DNA of 64,000 nt from Ktedonobacter robiniae (GCF_016587375.1 NZ_BNJG01000001.1:1364001-1428000), one strand, 5' to 3'; positions 7,261 through 15,826 are shown, counted from the stretch's first letter. A program made the numbers and translations. The notes: a model not told the origin generated them from the sequence alone.

Positions 7261-8565
7261 TTACAAAGAAGGGTGCATCCATAGTCTGGCTGGGGGTGTG
7301 AGGGCGATGCCAATGCCCGCCAGGAGAAATCCCCCGGCACACAACCAGAACGCGAGGTCATAGCGCCCGAGCAGATCATAGAGCCAGCCTGCAAGGACAG
7401 GACCTGCCGCCGTACACAGGGCAATGGGCAATCCTTGCAGGGCCGTGATGGCTCCATACGCTTTCTTGCCAAAATAGTCCGCAACGACAGAGGCTTTGAG
7501 CGGAGAGATCGCTCCAAAGGCCGCTCCATAGAGAAGTACATACACCAGCAGCCAGGGAACCGATGGGGCCAGGATGAGGAAAACGACGCCCAGCGCCTGC
7601 ACGACATGACACAGACCGAGCAGAAGCCGTGGGGAGATTCGTTCGCTCAAGAGATTGAGCCCAACGCGTCCCGGTAAACTTGCCAGACCTAATCCTCCCG
7701 CGAGGGTCGCGGCCAGCACGGGATCATACCCTCGCTGGATCAGATGCGCGACCTGGTGGGTAAAAAGGACCGTATTACCAAGCATGGCGATGGCAAACGA
7801 GACCGTCAGCGTCCAAAAAGGACGTTGGTGCAAGGCCTGCCGAGCCGTCATCCCTTCCTCTCGTAGCAAGGCGTGCTCTTGTTGCTTCTGTGATCGCGCT
7901 CTTCTGGGGGCTCGCCGCAGCAGCAGTCCATGCAGCGGCACGGCAATGACGAGATGCATTCCCCCAAAGAGGAGCAGCATGCTTCGCCAGCCCATCATGG
8001 GAAGCAAGGCCCCTGCCAGGGGAAAGAAGATGGGTGATGCCAGTCCTCCCAGAAAGGTCAGGACCGCAAACGCCTTGCCTCGTCCTTGCTCAAACCAGGT
8101 CGTAATGACCGTAAAGGTGACCGGGTAGAGGAAGAGCGCCATCGCCAGGCCCATGCCTCCCGCCCACAAGAGCGCGAATTGCCAGGCGGCATGGGCAGAG
8201 GCGAGTCCAAAGAAGGTCAGTCCACCCAGCAGAGACCCCAGCGTCATGAGCAGGCGAGCCCCATAGCGATCAACCAGGTACCCAACAGGAACACCCAGCA
8301 GTCCTGCGAGGAGCAAGCTCACTGCATAGACACTGGAGATACTGGCCCGATTCCAATGAAAGGTGTCGCTCACGGGAACAACAAGCGTGCCAAAGAGATA
8401 TTGGGTTGTGCCATAGGAAAGAATCGTGGTCAGGCCAAGGGCTCCAACCAGAATCCAGCCATAAGAAGAGCGCCTGGAAGAGAATGGCTCCTTCGCCATG
8501 AAGGAAGCGTTTGCACGATGCTGCTGGAGAGAGGCAAGCTTCTCTCCAGCCTCATTGCTAGCCAC
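7261..8565 (-). CDS. MFS transporter (OFA-like) of the arsenic operon
   Basis: 434 residues if started at GTG 8563-8565, which overlaps the arsO stop; an ATG 22 codons further in (MAKEPFSS) is an alternative. Twelve hydrophobic helices, with the MFS motif A-like GYLVDRYGARLLM after helix 2 and a charged central loop (RRAPRRARSQKQQEHALL) between helices 6 and 7. It resembles oxalate/formate-antiporter-type MFS proteins. It is the last gene of marR-arsN1-arsO-MFS, and no ArsB or Acr3 pump is in the window, so it may export an arsenical such as a trivalent or organic form, as reported for other MFS proteins in ars clusters. Substrate is inference. Confidence 0.8.
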   Translation of the reverse strand: MASNEAGEKLASLQQHRANASFMAKEPFSSRRSSYGWILVGALGLTTILSYGTTQYLFGTLVVPVSDTFHWNRASISSVYAVSLLLAGLLGVPVGYLVDRYGARLLMTLGSLLGGLTFFGLASAHAAWQFALLWAGGMGLAMALFLYPVTFTVITTWFEQGRGKAFAVLTFLGGLASPIFFPLAGALLPMMGWRSMLLLFGGMHLVIAVPLHGLLLRRAPRRARSQKQQEHALLREEGMTARQALHQRPFWTLTVSFAIAMLGNTVLFTHQVAHLIQRGYDPVLAATLAGGLGLASLPGRVGLNLLSERISPRLLLGLCHVVQALGVVFLILAPSVPWLLVYVLLYGAAFGAISPLKASVVADYFGKKAYGAITALQGLPIALCTAAGPVLAGWLYDLLGRYDLAFWLCAGGFLLAGIGIALTPPARLWMHPSL

Positions 8566-9934
8566 AGCAGTTCCCTGGCGTCACCACCTCGAGGCCCTTC
8601 CCGGCGAATTGCCTGACCCCAAGGGTCAGTGGAACCTGAGCGGGTGGCGTCGCACAGCAGGACCCACCGCTATCCACCGAGCAGACACCAGTCTCTGGCA
8701 ATTCCAGTTCGACTCGGCGCGCGCTCTCCCAGTCCCCCGTGAGGGCAGCCACAATCGAGCGGACCTGTTCGTATCCCGTGAGCATTAAGAAGGTTGGAGC
8801 ACGACCATAGCTCTTCATTCCCACGATATAGAAATTGGCTTCTGGATGGGTCAACTCATCTACCCCATGAGGCGGGACCGTCCCACAGCTATGCACATTC
8901 GGATCAATCAACGGCGCCAGGGCAACCGGGCTTTCCACCGCAGGATCAAGCGCGAGGCGGAGCTCGTTGATAAGAGAGAGGTCGGGGCGGAAGCCAGTGG
9001 TGGCAATGATCTCATCAACTGGGGGAAGCTCCTCTTCATAGCCTGCAAGGGAAATTCCTTGCTCCGTCTGAGAAAGCTTCTGAATCTGGACATTGCTTAC
9101 CAGGCGGATTTGACCGCTTTCCACCAGGTGACGCATCCGTGCGCCGAGCTGGCCGCGTTCAGCGAGCGCATCACTTTCGCCGCCACCATAGATCTGGCCT
9201 GCCTCCTTACGACGAATTGCCCAGAACACCTGGGTCGCAGGTTCCTCTCGCACAAGATCTTCGAGTTCGAGCAGTGCATTGAAGGCCGAGTGTCCGCTGC
9301 CAACGACCAGGATACGACGGCCAGCATAGCGCGCTCGGTTTTTGCCCAGCACATCAGGGATGCCGTAGAAAATGTGCTGTTGTAAGGCTCGCTCGCCCAA
9401 TGCAGGCATGCCATGCGCGCCTAGCGTATTGGGACGTCGATAGGTGCCAGAGGCATCAATGACAGCTTTCGCCAGAATATCTTCCTCCTCGCCACTCGCG
9501 TGCTCGACGCGAAGCACAAAGGGCGCCTCTTCGCGACCTGGCGTTTTCATCTTATCGTATCCCAGGCGTGTCACAGCGAGCACTCTGGTCCTGAGATGGA
9601 GGTGGGATTTCAGTGCTGGCACCTGAGACAGAGGTTCGAGGTACTGCTCAACCAGTTCGCGTCCCATTGGATAGCTTTCAGGATCAGGAGCTTGCCAACC
9701 GGTTTCTGCCAGGAGTGAGACGGCCTGGCTATCGAGCATATAGCGCCAGGGCGAGAACAAGCGGACATGTCCCCAGTCAAGGACAGAGGCCCCTACCGTG
9801 TCGCCTGCCTCAAACAGAAGAGGGGTTTCCCCACTGCGCAGAAGATGAGCGGCGGCAGCCAGTCCAACCGGTCCAGCGCCAATAATGGCAATTGGGAGCG
9901 AAGAGTGCGTTTCAGATGCCATAGTATGATACAT
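8558..9934 (-). CDS. arsO: ArsO-like FAD/NAD(P)-dependent flavoprotein with CC tail
   Basis: 458 residues, ATG behind AAGGAGACACTCC. N-terminal FAD Rossmann motif IGAGPVGLAAAAHLL (~residue 17), second nucleotide-binding motif VVGSGHSAFNALLEL (~205), and the ATTGFRPD motif of flavin monooxygenase/thioredoxin reductase-like enzymes. The C-terminal region VGMKSYGRAPTFLMLTGYEQ is typical of the flavoproteins named ArsO in ars operons. After LPETGVCS the protein has SCC and ends exactly in NCCG. Exact reaction of ArsO is not well defined; oxidation of trivalent (organo)arsenicals is proposed. It overlaps the downstream MFS gene, so translation is coupled. Confidence 0.8.
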   Translation of the reverse strand: MYHTMASETHSSLPIAIIGAGPVGLAAAAHLLRSGETPLLFEAGDTVGASVLDWGHVRLFSPWRYMLDSQAVSLLAETGWQAPDPESYPMGRELVEQYLEPLSQVPALKSHLHLRTRVLAVTRLGYDKMKTPGREEAPFVLRVEHASGEEEDILAKAVIDASGTYRRPNTLGAHGMPALGERALQQHIFYGIPDVLGKNRARYAGRRILVVGSGHSAFNALLELEDLVREEPATQVFWAIRRKEAGQIYGGGESDALAERGQLGARMRHLVESGQIRLVSNVQIQKLSQTEQGISLAGYEEELPPVDEIIATTGFRPDLSLINELRLALDPAVESPVALAPLIDPNVHSCGTVPPHGVDELTHPEANFYIVGMKSYGRAPTFLMLTGYEQVRSIVAALTGDWESARRVELELPETGVCSVDSGGSCCATPPAQVPLTLGVRQFAGKGLEVVTPGNCCG

Positions 9935-9979
9935 GGAGTGTCTCCTTCCAAAGAAATAAACATGCGAGAAATTTCTCTG

Positions 9980-10507
9980 CTAAATAGTATGACGAGATGA
10001 CAGGTCAAAGGACGCACTGGTTAGATTGCTGGCAAAAAGATACTCGACAATCACCACATCGCGCCAGATGCCATCAAGTTGCCCGTGTTTTTCATAGATG
10101 CCCACTTCACGAAATCCCAGTGAGCGTAACAGGCCACGGCTGGCCTCGTTCTCCACGAACACGCGTGAAAGCAGTTTCCAGAACCCCGCAGAAGCGCTCT
10201 CCTGAAGCAGATGCGTCATGGCCAGGCGCCCCACACCTTTGCCTCGCCAATCGCGGCGAACATACACCGAAAATTCCGCGATGCCAGCATAGCAGGGACG
10301 TGAGCGATACGAGGAAGTGGAGGCATAGGCGATAATGTCCTGCTCCTGCTCCACCACGACAATGGGATGGATGCCATCAAACCAGGATGCCACCATAGCC
10401 TCAGTACGCAACTGCGTCTCAAACGTTCCGACCCGGTCCTCCATCCCCTGATTGTAAATGGTTGCCATTGCCAAGGAGTCTGCCACCGTGGCTACTCGCA
10501 CCCGCAT
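9980..10507 (-). CDS. arsN: ArsN1-type GNAT N-acetyltransferase (arsinothricin resistance family)
   Basis: 175 residues. The N-terminal motif AIYNQGMEDRVGTFET-type pattern (here IYNQGMEDRVGTFETQLR) is diagnostic of the phosphinothricin/arsinothricin acetyltransferase group. The acetyl-CoA loop is RRDWRGKGVG, followed by FVENEASRGLLRSLGF and a GVYEKHG-like region. Members acetylate the amino group of the arsenic-containing antibiotic arsinothricin or of its phosphorus analogue. The start lies inside the last codons of marR (16-bp overlap), so the two are translationally coupled. The presence of an ArsN1 points to organoarsenical as well as inorganic arsenic defence. Confidence 0.85.
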   Translation of the reverse strand: MRVRVATVADSLAMATIYNQGMEDRVGTFETQLRTEAMVASWFDGIHPIVVVEQEQDIIAYASTSSYRSRPCYAGIAEFSVYVRRDWRGKGVGRLAMTHLLQESASAGFWKLLSRVFVENEASRGLLRSLGFREVGIYEKHGQLDGIWRDVVIVEYLFASNLTSASFDLSSRHTI

Positions 10508-10980
10508 GCCGCCCCTCCTTGGTCTGCATTGTCGATTGTCTCTGCTTCCGTCGTCAGGGTGTGTAAAGCCTGCTGGAGGAGTTCCAGGGAGGAACGGACC
10601 ATCTCATGCTGCGCTGCGGGAATGTGTTCAAAGGTTTGCTCCGCCAGATCATTAAGCGTCCCATTCAGTTCGGCGAGACGTTCCTTGCCTGCGGGAGAGA
10701 GCGACAGTTGCACCGTTCGCCGATCCCGCGTGCTGGCAACTTTCTCCACCAGTCCCTCCTGCACCAACTGCTCAACGGCGCGGCTGGTCCAGCCCTTATC
10801 CAGGCCAACCCGGCGACTCAGTTCTGCCAGTGTCACCGGCTCACTCCGTCCCAGTTCGGTAAGCACCGTACACTGGGTGGAGGTTGTTCCTCTACAATAG
10901 GCCACGCAATTGCGCTGTAACTGCACATGTAAGCGGGCGACTTCTCGCAACAAAGCTCCTGTCGAGACATGAGATCCCAT
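10492..10980 (-). CDS. MarR-family regulator with N-terminal cysteines and CGCE tail
   Basis: 162 residues from ATG 10978-10980 behind GATAGGAGGAACACC; an upstream TTG in frame would lie inside an operator and is rejected. The winged helix is clear (LAELSRRVGLDKGWTSRAVE, then STRDRRTVQLSLSPAGKERL). Three cysteines sit in the first recognition-distal helices (NCVAYCRGTTSTQC) and the protein ends in AACGCE, so an arsenic- or thiol-responsive sensor is plausible. It heads the operon marR-arsN1-arsO-MFS. Two matching palindromes flank its promoter (11002-11018 and 11051-11067), consistent with autorepression. Confidence 0.85.
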   Translation of the reverse strand: MGSHVSTGALLREVARLHVQLQRNCVAYCRGTTSTQCTVLTELGRSEPVTLAELSRRVGLDKGWTSRAVEQLVQEGLVEKVASTRDRRTVQLSLSPAGKERLAELNGTLNDLAEQTFEHIPAAQHEMVRSSLELLQQALHTLTTEAETIDNADQGGAACGCE

Positions 10981-11001
10981 GGTGTTCCTCCTATCTTTTT
11001 T

Positions 11002-11018
11002 CGTTGCGTCAAGCAACG
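11002..11018. promoter_or_regulatory. Operator 1 for the MarR regulator
   Basis: CGTTG-N7-CAACG palindrome, just downstream of the expected transcription start of marR. It shares both half-sites and spacing with the palindrome at 11051-11067. Confidence 0.65.
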
Positions 11019-11030
11019 AGTGATGAGCTC

Positions 11031-11059
11031 AGTATACCTCCTCCCCATATCGTTGTCAA
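11031..11059 (-). promoter_or_regulatory. Sigma-70 promoter of the marR-arsN1-arsO-MFS operon
   Basis: Consensus TTGACA (11054-11059) and TATACT (11031-11036) on the minus strand with a 17-bp spacer, giving a start near 11024 and a ~44-nt leader to the marR ATG. Confidence 0.75.
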
Positions 11060-11067
11060 TCACAACG
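11051..11067. promoter_or_regulatory. Operator 2 for the MarR regulator
   Basis: CGTTG-N7-CAACG palindrome overlapping the -35 hexamer of the marR promoter, identical in half-sites to the site at 11002-11018. Binding here would block RNA polymerase. Confidence 0.65.
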
Positions 11068-11267
11068 TTGATAGAGACAACAAAAAAACAAAGAGAACCC
11101 ATGATAGCATGGTGTGAGCGATATAAGAACTGGTAGATATAAGAGCAAATGAGCGGGAACTGGAGCCAACCGCAGAAGTGGTTAGCTCCTTCGAGGGGTC
11201 ATTGGCAGAGGTTCGTGAGAGTAAAGCACAGATCACTATGAGCATACATTGCTCGTTGTTTTTATGC

Positions 11268-11981
11268 TCACTCTTCTACGAAGATCGTCTCTGGCTCTGC
11301 TTGAGGTGTAGAGAGAGAGGTTGCCATAGGCAGGCGTAACCACTGGTAGAGGAGAGCTCCCAAGCAGGTTCCAAGCAGAGGTCCGATCCAATAGGCCCAG
11401 TGTCCGTTCCATGCGCCAGAGAGGAGCGCGGGGCCAAAGGAACGCGCGGGATTCATCGACGCGCCGCTGACAGGCCCTCCCCACATGGCATCAAGGGCTA
11501 CGGTGGCGCCAATGGCAAGCGCGGCCAACTGGCCCACCGCTCGAGTATCGGTAGCCACAGAAATAATGACAAACATCAGCACGGCTGAGAGCACGACCTC
11601 CAGACCAAAGGACTGCCACACACTTCCATGGGGAAGCGTTGCGCCGAGATCGGCCACAGGGCCAAAAAGCAGACGGAGGGTTCCAGCTCCCAGGATCGCT
11701 CCCAGGAGTTGTCCACCAATATAGACGGGAACGTCTTTCCAGGCAAAGTGACGGGTCAGGGCAAAGGCGACGGTCACGGCAGGATTAAAGTGGGCGCCGG
11801 AAAGGTGGCCTGTCGCCGCGATCATCACGGTAATAATGAGTCCAAAGGTCAGCGCAACCCCCACATGCGTCAGTGCGCCTGTCATGCTATCAACCACAAT
11901 CGCGCCACAGCCAGCGGTGACCAGGGCATAGGTCCCAATGAGTTCTGCGCTGGCGCGACGCAATAACGACGTTGTTTTCAT
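11268..11981 (-). CDS. Aquaporin / aquaglyceroporin (MIP family), AqpS-like
   Basis: 237 residues from the ATG 11979-11981 (GAAAGGATGTATTGTGT upstream). Six hydrophobic helices plus the two half-helix NPA boxes (HFNPAVT and SMNPARS). It is the third gene of the unit arsR/arsC-arsC-aqp. In Sinorhizobium meliloti an aquaglyceroporin (AqpS) replaces the ArsB pump: arsenate is reduced inside and arsenite leaves down its gradient. The same logic fits here, as no ArsB or Acr3 is present. Substrate is inferred from this context. Confidence 0.85.
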   Translation of the reverse strand: MKTTSLLRRASAELIGTYALVTAGCGAIVVDSMTGALTHVGVALTFGLIITVMIAATGHLSGAHFNPAVTVAFALTRHFAWKDVPVYIGGQLLGAILGAGTLRLLFGPVADLGATLPHGSVWQSFGLEVVLSAVLMFVIISVATDTRAVGQLAALAIGATVALDAMWGGPVSGASMNPARSFGPALLSGAWNGHWAYWIGPLLGTCLGALLYQWLRLPMATSLSTPQAEPETIFVEE

Positions 11982-12065
11982 ACACAATACATCCTTTCGC
12001 AAAACAAGAAGAGAGAAGAGAGTGTGGCTCCTCATACCATCTCTCGCCTCCATACGTTACGAAGC

Positions 12066-12482
12066 TCAACGTGCTGCAAGCAATTCTTCTTCAATGTGCT
12101 TTTGGAGGGCATGGCGTACCTGGCGATAGACAGCAAGTTGCTCCTCGTGGCTGCCAGTGGCTTGCGAAGGATCTCGTAAGGACCAGTGGCGTTGATGCCT
12201 GGCATGGGGAAAGAATGGGCAGGTTTCAGCGGCGGCATCACAGACCGTGATCACCTCGTCAAATGCTTCTTGCACATAGCAATCGAGCGTTTTGGAAAAT
12301 TGGCCAGAAATATCGATGCCCAGTTCCGCCATGGCATCAATGGCCAGCGGGCGCACAACCGCTGCCTCGGTTCCCGCGCTATAGGCTTCGAACTGCCCCT
12401 GGCCCAATGCCCGGAGCAGTCCTTCGGCCATTTGGGAGCGGGCCGAGTTGTGGGTACACAGAAATAAGACACGTTGTGTCAT
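12066..12482 (-). CDS. arsC: Arsenate reductase, thioredoxin-coupled LMW-PTPase type
   Basis: 138 residues. The P-loop FLCTHNSARSQMAEG carries the nucleophilic Cys and Arg; the second and third redox cysteines are in ITVCDAAAETCPFFP, and the Asp-containing loop is WSLRDPSQ. This is the Staphylococcus pI258-like ArsC family, which passes a disulfide through three cysteines and is regenerated by thioredoxin. The start overlaps the stop of the upstream arsR/arsC fusion (ATGA), so it is the second arsenate reductase domain in the operon. Confidence 0.92.
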   Translation of the reverse strand: MTQRVLFLCTHNSARSQMAEGLLRALGQGQFEAYSAGTEAAVVRPLAIDAMAELGIDISGQFSKTLDCYVQEAFDEVITVCDAAAETCPFFPHARHQRHWSLRDPSQATGSHEEQLAVYRQVRHALQKHIEEELLAAR

Positions 12483-13288
12483 GGAAGGATCAGTCCTTTC
12501 TCTCGTTGAAGAAGGGGGAGCAGGAAACGCAGACGAGTCGTCAGGTGCAACGCGGTCTGCTCGAAGGCAGCGCGTACCTCTTCCTCAGTCCCTTGTCTCT
12601 CGGCTGGATCAGCAACGCTCCAATGGATACGCTCTGGATCTCCGGGAAACGTCGGACACACTTCATGAACATGGTCACACACGGTAATGATGGCATCGAA
12701 GCGCTGTCCCTGGAAGAGGTCAAGGTGCTTCGGAACCGCCTGGCTCATATCAATGCCCATCCTCTCCATGCACCCTCGAGCCTGGGGATGAACCTGCTCA
12801 ACAGGGGTGCTTCCAGCGCTGAAGGTCTCCATATTAGCGTCACTGAGATGACGCAGGAGCGCCTCAGCCATCTGAGAGCGTGCGCTATTTTCCGTGCAGA
12901 GAAACAGGACACGCAATGGCTGTGGCTGCTGTGTCATCTCCTGTTGCGGAGAAGGGACCAACGGTGTCCCGTGTGACACTGGGAACAAAGGAGCCGTCAC
13001 ACATGGGTGCAAGGCAGTACCTGCCTCCAGGTAAAGGAGCTGGATCTTCTCCACATTCAAGCGATAAAACACCGCACGCTCGTCAGCACTACTTCTGCGT
13101 TCTGTGACCAGATCACCCTGGCGAAGTTGCCTGAGATGGTAGGACACGAGATTTTGCGGTAACGTGAGCTTCTCAACGAGATCATGGACACGATAATCGC
13201 TGCGAGCCAGGCATTGTAAGAGGCTCCATCGGACCTCATGAGCAAGGAGTTTGAGGATCGAAGGTGGCGATAGCACAAGGTCGGACAT
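12479..13288 (-). CDS. arsR/arsC: ArsR-type repressor fused to an arsenate reductase domain
   Basis: 269 residues from ATG 13286-13288 behind GTGAAAGGAGAG; the ORF could extend upstream but without a better site. Residues ~1-90 are an ArsR/SmtB winged helix (LLQCLARSDYRVHDLVEKLT, LPQNLVSYHLRQLRQGDLV). The usual ELCVCDL arsenite site is YRVHDLV here, without the CxC pair. After a Pro/Gln linker, residues ~130-269 are a complete LMW-PTP-like ArsC (LFLCTENSARSQMAEALL, ITVCDHVHEVCPTFPG, WSVADPAE). ArsR-ArsC fusions are known in other phyla. It heads the operon with a 24-bp palindromic operator upstream. Confidence 0.9.
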   Translation of the reverse strand: MSDLVLSPPSILKLLAHEVRWSLLQCLARSDYRVHDLVEKLTLPQNLVSYHLRQLRQGDLVTERRSSADERAVFYRLNVEKIQLLYLEAGTALHPCVTAPLFPVSHGTPLVPSPQQEMTQQPQPLRVLFLCTENSARSQMAEALLRHLSDANMETFSAGSTPVEQVHPQARGCMERMGIDMSQAVPKHLDLFQGQRFDAIITVCDHVHEVCPTFPGDPERIHWSVADPAERQGTEEEVRAAFEQTALHLTTRLRFLLPLLQREKGLILP

Positions 13289-13318
13289 CTCTCTCCTTTC
13301 ACATTCCATCAATACAAT

Positions 13319-13342
13319 TTGCATCAATACTCATTGATGCAA
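13319..13342. promoter_or_regulatory. ArsR operator palindrome
   Basis: TTGCATCAAT and ATTGATGCAA are perfect 10-bp arms around a 4-bp spacer, ~30 bp upstream of the arsR/arsC start. A further CATCAATA half-site lies at 13308-13315. The ATCAAT-N-ATTGAT type matches the general form of ArsR/SmtB sites. Confidence 0.75.
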
Positions 13343-13444
13343 TGCTACCCCAAAAAAGACCAACTCGCAAGAGACATGAGAGAGACGCAATGCCTTTCTC
13401 GTGGCACGAAATGGAAAGGAACAGACATGTGAAGACGGTTCCCC

Positions 13445-15658
13445 TTACGTTGAAGCGGTTCGCAATGTGCAATGGAAGATCGACCCTCTGCCTTGCGCGC
13501 TCTCCACCCAGACCTTGCCGCCATGGAGCAGGATAATCTCGCGCACAATAGAAAGCCCCAGACCACGCCCCTCAACGATTGCCGAACCAGAGGGAAGACG
13601 CTTGTAGCGCTCAAAAACATACTCAAGTTCTTCGGGAGGAATGCCAACGCCTTGATCACTCACGCTGATATGCACAAAGAGATCCTCCAGCTCGCTCACG
13701 ACCGTAATGGCGCCTCCATCAGGCGAGTATTTGATCGCGTTATCCAATAAATTGATCAGGACGATCATAAGCTTCTCGCGATCTCCCCAGAGAATCGGGA
13801 GCGCCCTGGCAAGCTGGAGCCGGAAGGTATGGTTTTGCGTATGGCGACGCATTCGCGCAACCGCCTCATTAATAAGCGCGTTAAGATCAAGCCAGTTAAG
13901 GTGGAGCTGTATATGATCCATCTCGAGACGATCCAGGTCGAGCATATCATTGATGAGGCTTACCAGGCGTTGCGCGTCCTTGCGAATATCGGTCGCGTAT
14001 TCTCTGACCTCAGAGAGATTTAGCTCATTACGCTGCAAGGTCTCACTAAAGCCTTGAATGTCTGTTAAAGAGGTACGAAATTCGTGGCTCACAATAGAGA
14101 CAAGATTGCTCTTCATGCGATTGGTCAACTCTAACCTGGCGTTGCTCTTTTGTAATTCGGCGACCGCGTGATCACGCTCATACTGCGCCTGCTCACGTTC
14201 AACAAGGAGCGCCGCCAGGCGCGCGACACCCAGAATCAGCGCGTCATCTTCACCAGAGAGGAGTGGCTCTTGAGCGCCATAATCAATAAGTAGCACGCCC
14301 TTCAGCTTCTGATAGCGGGAGATGGGCGCAACCAGTTTATAGGATGGCTGATCATAAAAGAGCGTTGTAGCTGGCTCAAGAGGTATGCCCTGGTAAAAAC
14401 GCCGTATTTGCTCGTCACCTCCCAGGAGGGCATGCAGCGAAGCTCCCTCAAGCCGATTACGCCAGAGCAGCTCCAGGTCAGAGGCAGGACTCAAGACGAT
14501 GGCGGGGGATAACAGTTGCGTCTCCTCGTTTAAGAGCAAGATAGCAACGCAGGAGCAATCGAGCAAGCCAAGCGGGAGTTGCGCCAGGCCACGCTCAACC
14601 TCGGTAAAACGTTCCAGAGGCTGCGCCACGTTTGTGCTCTGTGCGATGAGCGTCCCCGTGTCTTGAGGCTCCGTCACCATCGCCTCGGCCATGGTGAGCA
14701 AGGCATGTAAGGCGCGTTGTGAGCAGCGTTCAGCCCCCCGCTGATCCGTCACATCAATACAAATCATGATCCCGCCCACAATGGCTCCCTGGATGTCGTG
14801 GATGGGTAGGCCAGACATGGTCACATGCATAGGATGCTGTTCGGGTTGATCCTTAGGGCGGATGCTGACCACGCGACTCTTTTGTATCTCGCCTCGCAAC
14901 ATACACATCATGGGCCATTGCTCCAGCGCAAGAACATGCCCCTCCTCATCCTCAAACTGAAAGTGCTCACTCAGGGCTTGCAGCGTCTGCTGGCCCGCTT
15001 CCTCAGCCGAGAGCTGGAAGGCACGTTGGAGCGGAAAACTCAAGCGCTTAATATGTCCCTGCGGATCGTAAATGGAGATACAGCGGAAAACGGTTTCAAA
15101 AATAACCTCAAACTCTTGCAGGCGCTCTTTGCTATCACCTTCGGTCAGACCAACCTGCCGCAACAGAGTATCGAACACGTAAGCATAGGGAGTAAAATCA
15201 CTAAACAGGGTAAAAATACGAGAGGGTTTCTGCGCACCGGGACGAATTTGTGGGATAGCACTCATCAAGAGCCAGCGATAGCTCTGCTCATACTCATTGA
15301 AGCAGCCAAGCATCATATCACGCACAGGCTTGCCCTGTTGAAGTGCCAGTGCCGCCGGTTGTGCCTCCGCCGGACAGGGGGTTCCATCCTCACGAAGCGC
15401 CTTACCCAATGGGTCAATCGTTGTCTGTCCTAACAATTGCTCACGCGTCATGCCTAACATGGTGAGGGCTGCCTCATTTACCATCAAGATACGTCCCTGC
15501 TCATCGGAGCAGAGCGCCCCTTGATCCATAGTCTCAACGAGGAAGCGAGAGGCCTCATCTGTAAATGTAGGATGCTCTACAGCGGTAGTCAAAGAAGGCG
15601 CGACAGCGCTTTTCTTCTGGCTGTGGGTTCCACGCTCCCATTTTCTGCTTTGTGCCAT
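13445..15658 (-). CDS. Sensor histidine kinase, PAS-PAS-GAF-HisKA-HATPase
   Basis: 737 residues from ATG 15656-15658 behind GAAAGGGAGACAG. Order: PAS at ~35-150 (GRILMVNEAALTMLGMTREQ), a second PAS-like domain at ~180-300 (ISIYDPQGHIKRL), GAF at ~330-475, then HisKA at ~495-565 with phospho-acceptor His in VSHEFRTSLTDIQGF. The HATPase_c follows with NLLDNAIKYS (N box), DQGVGIP (G1) and GRGLGLSIV (G2). No membrane segment, so it is a soluble sensor. No response regulator is adjacent, so it is an orphan kinase. The GAF and PAS ligands are unknown. It ends 100 bp before the arsR operator, but it has no shared motif with the arsenic genes. Confidence 0.9.
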   Translation of the reverse strand: MAQSRKWERGTHSQKKSAVAPSLTTAVEHPTFTDEASRFLVETMDQGALCSDEQGRILMVNEAALTMLGMTREQLLGQTTIDPLGKALREDGTPCPAEAQPAALALQQGKPVRDMMLGCFNEYEQSYRWLLMSAIPQIRPGAQKPSRIFTLFSDFTPYAYVFDTLLRQVGLTEGDSKERLQEFEVIFETVFRCISIYDPQGHIKRLSFPLQRAFQLSAEEAGQQTLQALSEHFQFEDEEGHVLALEQWPMMCMLRGEIQKSRVVSIRPKDQPEQHPMHVTMSGLPIHDIQGAIVGGIMICIDVTDQRGAERCSQRALHALLTMAEAMVTEPQDTGTLIAQSTNVAQPLERFTEVERGLAQLPLGLLDCSCVAILLLNEETQLLSPAIVLSPASDLELLWRNRLEGASLHALLGGDEQIRRFYQGIPLEPATTLFYDQPSYKLVAPISRYQKLKGVLLIDYGAQEPLLSGEDDALILGVARLAALLVEREQAQYERDHAVAELQKSNARLELTNRMKSNLVSIVSHEFRTSLTDIQGFSETLQRNELNLSEVREYATDIRKDAQRLVSLINDMLDLDRLEMDHIQLHLNWLDLNALINEAVARMRRHTQNHTFRLQLARALPILWGDREKLMIVLINLLDNAIKYSPDGGAITVVSELEDLFVHISVSDQGVGIPPEELEYVFERYKRLPSGSAIVEGRGLGLSIVREIILLHGGKVWVESAQGRGSIFHCTLRTAST

Positions 15659-15826
15659 CTGTCTCCCTTTCTGCATGCCTGCCCAGGCATAGGCTCATCC
15701 TATTGAGTAGTATCTATATTTCTAGTGTAAGCCCAACACAAATAAGGGAGAACAATGACCAGTAATGAAGGGAAAGCGAATTTTTCATTAGCGGGGAGAG
15801 AGGCGACAGTGGTGCGTAGGTCACCA

